A program made the translations under genes and the position numbers. Of a DNA stretch of 64,000 nucleotides, positions 15,403 through 23,024 are shown one piece after another; position 1 is the stretch's first letter, and each line of letters begins with the position of its first letter. The notes beneath the pieces were generated by a model. That model ran no database searches. It was not told the DNA's origin and was given only the letters and a program-made list of their open reading frames with translations. Source of the stretch: Magnetospirillum sulfuroxidans (GTDB taxonomy: Bacteria > Pseudomonadota > Alphaproteobacteria > Rhodospirillales > Magnetospirillaceae); NCBI RefSeq assembly GCF_018224925.1, contig NZ_JAGTUF010000011.1, positions 1-64,000 of the forward strand, read 5' to 3'.

Positions 15403-16458
15403 TCAAGCCCCCTTACGCTTCAAAGCCTGACACACCATGTCCGTAGCAGCGTCGATATCATGCACGATCAAGTTACCAGGCACGCGGATAGGCTCGACAT
15501 CGATTGCCCGGAGACGCTCGTTGATTGAGGTGTCCTTATTGAGTTTTTTAGAGCCTCGATGGTGCCGGATTGAATCGCAAAAAATTGCCACCCTCTGGTC
15601 CGGAAAATACAAATCGGCCTCCGTGATCGCCCCCGAAACATGGCGAAATTCAACATCCCGCCACATATGATGAAGCGAGGCATAAACAGCCCCGCCATCA
15701 CAGAACCAAACCTGCGGTGTTGGGCGCAGGCCGCGTAAAATGAGCGACTGAAAAAGGAATAACTCTATCGGCGACTGACTCCCCCAAACCCTCCTGGCCT
15801 CTAATTTTTTGAACGGTTTGAAAAATGTTTTGCGATGATTCTTATTGTATCTTTTCTCCATGTCAGGGTCCGTAAAGCCAATCGACGGATTCAATATATC
15901 TTCACAGTCATACTCGGTTGCGAGGAAATATGCGGCCACCACGAGGCCAAGCTCATCAATGAACCTGCTTGGCAGGGCACCACCAAACGTCTTGGTAGAG
16001 GCGTAAAATCCCCATGTGCCCAAGAAGGGATCATACCCTCCATAAAAAGGGAGGGATTTTCCCAAAATCGCCTCAAGATCTATTTTTTCAACATAATCGA
16101 TGGGTAAAGCCTCAACTTTTCCTCGCTTGGAAGCCGGAATAAGTGAAAGGGAATAGGGAATGGCGTGCGATGCCTCGCCTTCGACAGTAAAGCCCGCCAA
16201 ACTCAGGACGACCTGTACCATCTGGAACTTCGTTCCGGCCCTGCGGAAAAGCTCGACCTCCCCAGGAGATGGGAGGTCGAACAATGGGCCTGCCGCCGCA
16301 TCAGACATGGCCTTTGTAACGGGTTGAATGCCTCCCAGCGGCCCCAAACTGGCACGAACGAGTTCGGGCACAGTCTCGAGGCTTACTGCTAGCGGGAGAG
16401 GAGGGATATGGCTGTATTCCGGACGGGCCAACAGTCCCTTTGGTCGATCTTTGATCAT
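15403..16458 (-). CDS. Vsr/DUF559-like nuclease domain protein
   Basis: A 351-residue protein. Residues about 230-350 look like a PD-(D/E)xK endonuclease of the Vsr/DUF559 type: SPIELFLFQSLILRGLRPTPQ, then EADLYFPDQRVAIFCDS with the acidic residue and a following HH, and a C-terminal segment NERLRAIDVEPIRVPG typical of these folds. The first 220 residues are not recognised. It is AT-richer than the core genome. The position next to DUF3768 and the tRNA-Leu end of the island suggests defence or mobile cargo. The catalytic assignment is inferred from pattern only. Confidence 0.55.
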   Translation of the reverse strand: MIKDRPKGLLARPEYSHIPPLPLAVSLETVPELVRASLGPLGGIQPVTKAMSDAAAGPLFDLPSPGEVELFRRAGTKFQMVQVVLSLAGFTVEGEASHAIPYSLSLIPASKRGKVEALPIDYVEKIDLEAILGKSLPFYGGYDPFLGTWGFYASTKTFGGALPSRFIDELGLVVAAYFLATEYDCEDILNPSIGFTDPDMEKRYNKNHRKTFFKPFKKLEARRVWGSQSPIELFLFQSLILRGLRPTPQVWFCDGGAVYASLHHMWRDVEFRHVSGAITEADLYFPDQRVAIFCDSIRHHRGSKKLNKDTSINERLRAIDVEPIRVPGNLIVHDIDAATDMVCQALKRKGA

Positions 16459-16473
16459 TGGTCACTCGCCGCC

Positions 16474-16800
16474 TCAATATTCGTCGGCTAGTATGATCGT
16501 CAGCACTCGAATAGTCACTGCTGAATTGGCCGGATCATCCGAGGCGAAGTTCAGGTCGGTGTCGTAATAGTCGATCTTCCAGATGATGCGGTGGCCGCCA
16601 ACATTCATTACCGCGCAATCGTGCTCGGCATAGGGATCGTTGTCGGGGGTAAAATCGGAAAACGCTGCGACGGCAGTGAGCACATCCAGGATGGCTTGAT
16701 GGCCGAGGGCCTGGATGCCCCTGGTGATGACCACCTTGCCGTAACTGTGGTCACGGCGAAGCTGGTCGTTGAGTGCGGCGATACGTTCCGTCCGGTCCAT
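16474..16800 (-). CDS. DUF3768 family protein
   Basis: A 108-residue protein matching DUF3768: IAALNDQLRR at the N-terminus, VVITRGIQALG, then FSDFTPDNDPYAEHDCAVMNV, WKIDYYDTDL and the C-terminal RVLTIILADEY. The family is common on alphaproteobacterial plasmids and islands and has no known function. It lies 15 bases upstream of the nuclease-like gene on the same strand, so the two are probably one transcript. Confidence 0.85.
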   Translation of the reverse strand: MDRTERIAALNDQLRRDHSYGKVVITRGIQALGHQAILDVLTAVAAFSDFTPDNDPYAEHDCAVMNVGGHRIIWKIDYYDTDLNFASDDPANSAVTIRVLTIILADEY

Positions 16801-17003
16801 GCGGCCCTCGCTGTTGCGCGGGCACGTTTCCGGGATTGGGCTTTGCGCCCGGTGCTGCTGCTATAGCGGCGGAACGCGCGGGGCGTCTACGAGCTGTGCG
16901 CTCGCCCTGCCAGTACCCTGGGTGCTGGACATACGGCGACGAGCAGCGTGCGAGCACGGCAGGGCTGCGCAAGCGTTGTTGGTCCGTGTTTTGGGGCAAA
17001 ACG

Positions 17004-17026
17004 TACACAGTTTGGCCGACTGTGTA
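17004..17026. terminator. Hairpin just downstream of tRNA-Leu
   Basis: TACACAGT (17004-17011) pairs perfectly with ACTGTGTA (17019-17026) around TTGGCCG. Read on the minus strand it lies two bases after the encoded CCA and is followed by CGTTTTG, so it can serve as a weak terminator for the tRNA. Confidence 0.5.
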
Positions 17027-17027
17027 T

Positions 17028-17112
17028 TGGTGGGGACGGCGGGACTTGAACCCGCAAGGCCGAGGCCGGGCGATTTTAAGTCGCCAGAGTTTACCAATTT
17101 CTCCACGTCCCC
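17028..17112 (-). tRNA. tRNA-Leu(UAA)
   Basis: The minus strand folds as an 85-nt class II tRNA with encoded CCA. The acceptor stem GGGGACG/CGTCCCC has seven pairs, the anticodon arm is GGCGA-CTTAAAA-TCGCC with anticodon TAA, the long variable arm is present, and the T arm is GCGGGTTCAAGTCCCGC. Its 3' end faces the accessory region. tRNA-Leu 3' ends are common integration sites, but I did not find a second copy of the 3' end in the window. Confidence 0.95.
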
Positions 17113-17218
17113 GCACCGGCAGAGGTCGGCATTCTTTCGGTTGCGCCTTCGCCTGTCAATATTGATGCCGACCCGCGTCTCGGTTTATCGGGCCGAGACG
17201 CGGATAACACCGGCGTGG

Positions 17219-17920
17219 TCACAGCCCGAGATCGAAGACCAGGATTTCCGCATCGGCGTCGCCATGGATGTTCAAGACCTCCTCATCCCTGGCGGCCAAG
17301 CCGTCGCCGGCTTCCAGACGCAGGCCGTTGACGGTCACCGCGCCCCGTGCCACCTGAACCCAGGCGCCCCGATCCGGGGCCAGAGCGAATGCGACCGCGC
17401 TGCCGACGGGAAGAATTCCGGCATGGATCACCGCGTTCTGATGGATGCTTACCGCGCCGTCGCGGCCATCGGGGGAAGCGATGACATGCAGGCGGCCCGG
17501 CTGCTCCGCCACCTTCACCGGCTTTTGTTCGTAACCCGGCTCCAGCCCTTTGCGATCCGGCAAAATCCAGATTTGCAGCAGATGCACCTGCTCGCGGTCC
17601 GAAGCATTGTATTCGCTATGCCGGATACCCGTGCCGGCGGTCATGCGCTGGACCTCGCCCGGACGGATCACCGAGCGGCTGCCCAGTGAATCCTGGTGCT
17701 CCAACGCGCCTTCCAACACGTAGGTGACGATTTCCATGTCGCGGTGGGGATGGGTGTCAAAGCCCGTGCCCGGCGCCACCCAATCCTCGTTGATGACCCG
17801 CAACGAGGCGAATCCCATATAAGCAGGGTCGAAATATTCGCCGAAGGAAAAGCTGTGCCGGCTGTCGAGCCAGCCGAAATTGGCCTTGCCTCGTTCCGCC
17901 GACGGTCGTGCGATCAACAT
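17219..17920 (-). CDS. Pirin family protein (quercetinase-like bicupin)
   Basis: A 233-residue bicupin of the pirin/YhhW family. The N-terminal cupin has the metal ligands in FDTHPHRDMEIVTYVLEG (two His), HSEYNAS and GEVQRMTAGTG. The C-terminal half has the shorter Pirin_C-like cupin. Family members can act as quercetin 2,3-dioxygenase or redox-linked regulators. AGGAG lies 8 bases upstream of ATG 17920, which decides this start over the ATG at 17926. It is divergent from argC. Confidence 0.9.
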   Translation of the reverse strand: MLIARPSAERGKANFGWLDSRHSFSFGEYFDPAYMGFASLRVINEDWVAPGTGFDTHPHRDMEIVTYVLEGALEHQDSLGSRSVIRPGEVQRMTAGTGIRHSEYNASDREQVHLLQIWILPDRKGLEPGYEQKPVKVAEQPGRLHVIASPDGRDGAVSIHQNAVIHAGILPVGSAVAFALAPDRGAWVQVARGAVTVNGLRLEAGDGLAARDEEVLNIHGDADAEILVFDLGL

Positions 17921-18182
17921 ATCCATATCTCCTGTGCAAGCTGATTGCCTTGTCCAAGAGTGTGGCATCTCGCGATTTTTCCGGCAATTCAGCGAAACCA
18001 GGACATATCGTTGTCATTTATGGAACGATGCATCTGCGGCGGCGGCGAACGACGCCAAGGACGGACACGCGCACCGCCTCACATGGCTGATGCCCTGCTG
18101 TAGTTGCCGCTCCTCTTTCCCCCTGCTATCGTCCGCGCTACAGATAATTAAAGCCCCTGGGCTTGAACGGAAAGGATTGGTC

Positions 18183-19223
18183 ATGAGCGAGGTCAAAGTC
18201 GCGATTTTGGGGGCCAGCGGTTATACCGGGGCCGAATTGGTCCGCATGCTGGCGAACCATCCCAGCTTCCGCATGACCGCGCTGACCGCCGACCGCAAGG
18301 CCGGCCAGGAAATGGCCTCGGTGTTTCCGCAATGCGCCGCCCTTGATCTGCCGCGTCTGGTCAGCATCGATCAGGTGGACTTCGCCGGCATCGACGCGGT
18401 ATTCTGCGCCCTGCCGCACGGCACCACCCAAGAGGTGATCGCCGCCCTGCCCGCCCATGTGAAGATCGTCGATTTGTCGGCCGATTTCCGGCTGTACGAC
18501 CTGGACGCTTATAACACCTGGTATGGTCACCCGCACAAGGCGCCGGCGCTGCAAACCCAAGCGGTTTATGGCCTGACCGAGTTGAAGCGCGCCGCCATCG
18601 CCACGGCCCGGCTGGTCGCCAATCCCGGTTGTTACCCGACCAGCGTGCAAATCCCGCTGGTGCCGCTGCTCAAGGCCGGGCTGATCGAAGCCGACGATAT
18701 CATCATCGACGCCAAGTCAGGCACCTCGGGCGCCGGACGCGCCGCCAAGGAAAACATCCTTTATTGCGAGGTCACCGAAGGCTTGCATGCCTATGGCATC
18801 GCCAGCCATCGCCACGCCCCGGAAATCGAACAGGAATTGTCCGAAGCCGCGCGCAAGGACGTTGTCGTCAGCTTCACCCCGCACCTGATCCCCATGAGCC
18901 GGGGCATGCTGTCGACCATCAATGTCCGGCTGGCCGCTGGCGCCAAGGCCGCCGACCTGCGCGCCGCCTGGACCCAGGTCTATGGGGACGAGCCGTTCGT
19001 CAAGGTGCTGGCCGCTGGGGTCGCGCCGCAAACCCGGCATGTGCGCGGGTCCAATTACTGTTTTATCAACGCCTTTGACGACCGTCTGCCGGGGCGCGCG
19101 ATCATCTGCTCGGTCATTGATAATTTGGTCAAGGGCGCCTCGGGCCAGGCGGTTCAGAACATGAACCTGATGTTCGGCCTGGCCGAAACCACCGGCACCA
19201 ACCAACAGCCGCTGTTCCCGTAA
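18183..19223 (+). CDS. argC: N-acetyl-gamma-glutamyl-phosphate reductase
   Basis: A 346-residue enzyme of arginine synthesis that reduces N-acetylglutamyl phosphate to the semialdehyde with NADPH. The Rossmann motif GASGYTGAEL (10-19) and active-site C150 in VANPGCYPT are intact, with the later HRHAPEIEQEL and FTPHLIPMSRGM motifs. AAAGGA precedes ATG 18183; the longer frame to 17,880 has no similarity. It is followed after ten bases by the carbonic-anhydrase-like gene, probably one operon. Confidence 0.97.
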   Translation: MSEVKVAILGASGYTGAELVRMLANHPSFRMTALTADRKAGQEMASVFPQCAALDLPRLVSIDQVDFAGIDAVFCALPHGTTQEVIAALPAHVKIVDLSADFRLYDLDAYNTWYGHPHKAPALQTQAVYGLTELKRAAIATARLVANPGCYPTSVQIPLVPLLKAGLIEADDIIIDAKSGTSGAGRAAKENILYCEVTEGLHAYGIASHRHAPEIEQELSEAARKDVVVSFTPHLIPMSRGMLSTINVRLAAGAKAADLRAAWTQVYGDEPFVKVLAAGVAPQTRHVRGSNYCFINAFDDRLPGRAIICSVIDNLVKGASGQAVQNMNLMFGLAETTGTNQQPLFP

Positions 19224-19233
19224 GGAGTTTTTC

Positions 19234-19761
19234 ATGTCCGGTCTGATCCTGCCGTTCAAGGGCGCCGCCCCGACCATCGACGACGCCTGCTTCATCGCCC
19301 CCAACGCCACGGTGATCGGTGACGTGGTCATCGGCGCCGGGACCAGCGTCTGGTTCGGCTGCGTCATCCGCGGCGACGTTCATGAGATCCGCATCGGCGA
19401 ACGCACCAACATCCAAGACGGCACCATCGTCCACGTCACCGGGGGCAAGCTGGGCACCTATATCGGTTCCGACATCACCATCGGCCACGGTGCGGTGCTG
19501 CACGCCTGCACCTTGGAAGATGGCTGCTTCGTCGGCATGGGCGCGGTGGTTCTGGACGGCGTCGTCGTCGAATCCGGGGCGATGGTGGCCGCCGGCGCGG
19601 TGGTGACGCCGGGCAAGCGGGTCAAGGCCGGCGAATTGTGGGCCGGCAATCCGGCCAAGCCGATGCGCCAACTGAAAGATGAAGAGATCGCCTTCTTCCC
19701 CAAGTCAGCGGCGAATTACAAGACCTTGGCCGATACCTATCGCCAAAGTCTAGGCTCGTAG
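19234..19761 (+). CDS. Gamma-carbonic-anhydrase-like hexapeptide-repeat protein
   Basis: A 175-residue left-handed beta-helix protein of the gamma-CA/YrdA/PaaY group. Hexapeptide turns (NATVIGDVVIGAGTSV, IGERTNIQDGTIVHV, IGSDITIGHGAVLHAC) are clear. Metal-site histidines correspond to H in IVHV, GHG and LHAC. It may have carbonic anhydrase activity or be a structural relative; this group often sits beside metabolic genes without a tested role. It has an AAGGAG ribosome binding site and follows argC closely. Confidence 0.9.
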   Translation: MSGLILPFKGAAPTIDDACFIAPNATVIGDVVIGAGTSVWFGCVIRGDVHEIRIGERTNIQDGTIVHVTGGKLGTYIGSDITIGHGAVLHACTLEDGCFVGMGAVVLDGVVVESGAMVAAGAVVTPGKRVKAGELWAGNPAKPMRQLKDEEIAFFPKSAANYKTLADTYRQSLGS

Positions 19762-19775
19762 AATGAAGGCCCGGC

Positions 19776-19805
19776 GTTTACCGAAAGGCAAGGCTTTCGG
19801 TAAAC
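19776..19805. terminator. 12-bp perfect inverted repeat, possible terminator
   Basis: GTTTACCGAAAG (19776-19787) and CTTTCGGTAAAC (19794-19805) pair perfectly around GCAAGG. No T-run follows on either strand, so it is either a weak terminator after the argC transcript or an mRNA-stabilising hairpin before the next gene. Confidence 0.5.
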
Positions 19806-19857
19806 AGTGGCGGGATCGGCCAGAATCGGCCCTGACGCCCGAACACGGAGCCACCAT

Positions 19858-21540
19858 ATGAGCGAGAAACGGTCGAGAAGCGGCCTGTTGTCACGCATCG
19901 CCGCCCCCATCGCCAAGGCCGCGCGCCGCATGGCCCGGCGCGACGGCATTGACGAGATGTCGGAAAGCGACGCCGAGCGCGAGATGGAGCTGGCCCGCAA
20001 GGCCGCCCGCCGCGTCGATTCCGATTCCTTGACCTCGGAAGATTTCCGCTTGGCCATGGAGCAGGTCCTGCGCGAGGACCAGGGGCGTTTCGGCACCAAA
20101 TTGCACGTGGTCTCGCTGGTGGAATTCCGCGAAGCGGTGGGGGAACGTTGGGCCCGCGTTTCCGACAAGGTGATGATGATCGCCGAAGGCGTTATCACCA
20201 AGCATCTGGGGAGTGGAAACCTGTTCGCCCGTCAGGGCACTGACTTTTTCACCCTGGTCTTTCGCACTTGCAGCGCCGATGAAGGCCGCATCCGCGCCCA
20301 CACCATCGCCCAGGAATTGGGGACCCGGCTGGTTGGCGACCAATTCCAAGGCATCGACCGGCCCCTGGCCCTGTCGGCTGAAATGGATATCGCCGACGCA
20401 TTGCAGATCGACGGCACCTTGAATCACCCGGCCATCCAACGGGCGGTGGGGGAAAAGCGAGCGTTATTGGCCGGCACCGTCAGCGACGCCAATTCGAAAT
20501 CCTGGGTCCCGCCGCAAACCATCCCGCAGCCGGCCAAGGTGGGGCTCGGCCAGCACCATATCCTGACCGAGCCGGTCGCCCGGAAAAAAAGCAACGATGA
20601 CCTGCCCAACGCCATCACCACCGGCGACAGCGTGCAGCCGGCCAAGGATCCCGGCTGGGTCGCCATGGAGGCGCCCAAGCGGCAAAAAGAGGCTGATGCC
20701 GCCTGGATCATTTTAGATACCGGGCCGCAGCAACCTCAGACCGCTCCCAGCGCCCCGGCCATCATTCCCTCGGCCCCGCCTTTGCTCGACACCTCGCGCC
20801 TGACATTGCTGTGGCGGCCGACCTGGATGGCCAACCCGCAAACCATCGGGGCGTATGTGGCGCGCATCCAACGCCAGGATAAAACCGACACCATCGCGCT
20901 GGACGGAACCCTGGCCTATCCGCGGGCGGACGAATCCTCGATTCTGACGCTGGACCGCTATTGCATCGCCAATGCCATGCGCGATTTCCGCGCCTCGGAA
21001 AGCGCCGGAAACGGCTCCACCGTGGTGGTTCCCATCCATTGGACCACCCTGGCCGCCGAAAACCGCATGGAATATCTGACCCCCTTCGCCGATATCACCC
21101 AAGATGCCCGCGCCGCCCGCGTGGTCATCGACCTGTTCGGCATTCCCGATCAGGCCAGCGCCCGCCAGATGGGCGAAATCATCGCCATCGCCAAGGGGCT
21201 GTGCCGCGAGGTCATGGTGCGAACGCGACTGACCGACAGCCGGGCCAAACTGGCCGCCGATTGCGGCGCCACCATGATCGGCATCGACCTGTCACAATTG
21301 CCGCCGGCCGAACGGACCGACGATGCGGCGCTGCTGCTCAGCCTGCGGCGCTTCCTCGAACAGGCCAGCACCTTCGGCTTGGGCGCCTATCTCTGGGGCG
21401 CACGCCGCCGTGCCGCCGTGGTCGGCGCGGTCCAAGGCGGCTTTGCCATGGTCAATGGCCCGGCGCTGATGAAGGACATCACCAAGCCGGCAAAGGTCCT
21501 GCCCGCCCCCAAGGCGCGTTTTACCGCCATGACCGGCTAG
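19858..21540 (+). CDS. Protein with degenerate GGDEF-like (and possibly EAL-like) regions
   Basis: A 560-residue soluble protein. Residues about 60-150 have the GGDEF layout, but the signature reads GTDFF (127-131, in LFARQGTDFFTLVF), so diguanylate cyclase activity is unlikely. A Pro-rich linker follows. The C-terminal 230 residues (VVIDLFGIPDQA, EVMVRTRLTDSRAKLAADCGA, MIGIDLS) have alternating strands and helices like a TIM-barrel EAL domain without the catalytic EAL motif. A c-di-GMP-binding or scaffold role is possible. The assignment is by pattern, not by search. Confidence 0.5.
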   Translation: MSEKRSRSGLLSRIAAPIAKAARRMARRDGIDEMSESDAEREMELARKAARRVDSDSLTSEDFRLAMEQVLREDQGRFGTKLHVVSLVEFREAVGERWARVSDKVMMIAEGVITKHLGSGNLFARQGTDFFTLVFRTCSADEGRIRAHTIAQELGTRLVGDQFQGIDRPLALSAEMDIADALQIDGTLNHPAIQRAVGEKRALLAGTVSDANSKSWVPPQTIPQPAKVGLGQHHILTEPVARKKSNDDLPNAITTGDSVQPAKDPGWVAMEAPKRQKEADAAWIILDTGPQQPQTAPSAPAIIPSAPPLLDTSRLTLLWRPTWMANPQTIGAYVARIQRQDKTDTIALDGTLAYPRADESSILTLDRYCIANAMRDFRASESAGNGSTVVVPIHWTTLAAENRMEYLTPFADITQDARAARVVIDLFGIPDQASARQMGEIIAIAKGLCREVMVRTRLTDSRAKLAADCGATMIGIDLSQLPPAERTDDAALLLSLRRFLEQASTFGLGAYLWGARRRAAVVGAVQGGFAMVNGPALMKDITKPAKVLPAPKARFTAMTG

Positions 21541-21594
21541 GTTTTTCGGCAGGCTTATCTGCCCGAACATCATCTGAATGGATCAAAGCACCAC

Positions 21595-22974
21595 ATGCGG
21601 GCCACCATCGCCACCATCGCCCTTCTGAGTGTGGTTGTCGGCGCCATCGCCCAGCCCTTGGGCGGCGGCGCCGCCGCCGGTTTTGTCGCGGCCTGCGGCC
21701 TGATCGTCTATGTGTTGCTGGAAGGCTGGAGCTGCCAAGGTAACGGCCGCATCATCTTGCTGATGGCGGCGACCGCCGCCATCGTCACCGTGATCGGTCA
21801 TCCCGCACCTTGGGCCGTGCTGTCCAAGGCCGCCATGGCGGCGGCGGCGATCATCGGCTTGTTCACCGCCCTGGGGTTTTTGCGAGAAGCGGCGGAAAGT
21901 TCGGCCCTGGTGCAATCCTGTGGCGAATTGATGGTCCGCCAACCGCCGGGACGGCGTTATCTGGCCCTGACCCTGGGCAGCCATTTGATTTCCCTGGTGC
22001 TGAATTTCGGCGTCCTGCCGCTGCTGGGCACCATGGTGGTCAAGGGCAACACCCTCGAGGCGGCCGGAGGCGATCCCCGTATCGTCGCCATCCGTTCCCA
22101 ACGCATGTTGTCGGCCATGCTGCGCGGCTTCGCCGTGATGACCGCATGGTCGCCGCTATCGGTTTCGTTCGCCGTCACCGTGACGGTCATCCCCGGCCTG
22201 CCGTGGCAATCCCTGTTGCTGGTCCAGGCGCTGCTGGCCGCTCTGTTGCTGATCCTGGGGCTGATCCTTGACCGCCGGGCCTTTCCACCATCGGGACAGG
22301 CCCTGCCCGGCATCGGCGGCGCCACCGACTGGAAGCCGGCATGGCGAATGGCGGCGCTGGTGGCGGCCGTGGTCATCGGGGCCATCGCCGTGGCCGAACT
22401 GCTGTCGCTGCGTCTGGTCCATGGCGCCATGATCGTGGTTCCGCCCGCCGCCTTGATCTGGCTGTGGGTACAGCAGCGCGATGTGCTGAACGTGTTCTAT
22501 GGGCTGGGGCCGAAACTGCGCGTCAGCATGCCCGCTTTCCGCGACGAAGTGGCCATGCTGGGGGGCGCCATGTTCGTCGGCACCGTCGCCTCGGCCTTCC
22601 TGTCGGCGGAAAGCCTGGGCCAGATTATCGAAGGACTGGGGTTGCCACCGTTATTTCTGGTCATCCTGCTGGCCTGGGCGGTGATGATCCTGGCTCAATT
22701 GGGCATCTCGCAGATTCTCAGCGTCACCTTGCTGGGCGGGGCCTTGGTCCATGTGGCGCCGCCCTTGCTGCTGGCCAGCGCCCTGATGGGGGCCTGGGCC
22801 TTATCCGCCTGTTCCACCCCGGTGGGGGCCGCGGTGCTGACCGTCGCCCGCATCGGCAACGTCCCCGTCCGCCGGGTCGCCAGCGACTGGAATGGCCGCT
22901 TTGTTCTGGCTGGCGCCGTGGTCTTGGCGTTCTGGCTGGTCGGATTGGATGGGCTGCTCTTCGCGTTTGGCTGA
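21595..22974 (+). CDS. Polytopic membrane protein, transporter-like
   Basis: A 459-residue integral membrane protein with about eleven to twelve hydrophobic segments in two halves. Features recall ion-transporter-superfamily permeases (LTLGSHLISLVLNFGVLPLLG; second half LGISQILSVTLLGGALV and SACSTPVGAAVLTVARIG with a breakpoint-like Ser/Thr-Pro loop). The substrate is unknown. Its stop overlaps an ATG of the downstream frame (TGATG), and the AsmA-like gene follows. Confidence 0.7.
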   Translation: MRATIATIALLSVVVGAIAQPLGGGAAAGFVAACGLIVYVLLEGWSCQGNGRIILLMAATAAIVTVIGHPAPWAVLSKAAMAAAAIIGLFTALGFLREAAESSALVQSCGELMVRQPPGRRYLALTLGSHLISLVLNFGVLPLLGTMVVKGNTLEAAGGDPRIVAIRSQRMLSAMLRGFAVMTAWSPLSVSFAVTVTVIPGLPWQSLLLVQALLAALLLILGLILDRRAFPPSGQALPGIGGATDWKPAWRMAALVAAVVIGAIAVAELLSLRLVHGAMIVVPPAALIWLWVQQRDVLNVFYGLGPKLRVSMPAFRDEVAMLGGAMFVGTVASAFLSAESLGQIIEGLGLPPLFLVILLAWAVMILAQLGISQILSVTLLGGALVHVAPPLLLASALMGAWALSACSTPVGAAVLTVARIGNVPVRRVASDWNGRFVLAGAVVLAFWLVGLDGLLFAFG

Positions 22975-23024
22975 TGCGGGGGGACACGGCCTCGGCTACA
23001 CTGCGCCGCATCAAGGCGGGTGAA

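Noticed and set aside
22341-23024. 228-codon upstream extension of the AsmA-like frame
   Set aside because: It runs through the membrane-protein gene in another frame and has no similarity; the signal anchor begins at 23,025.
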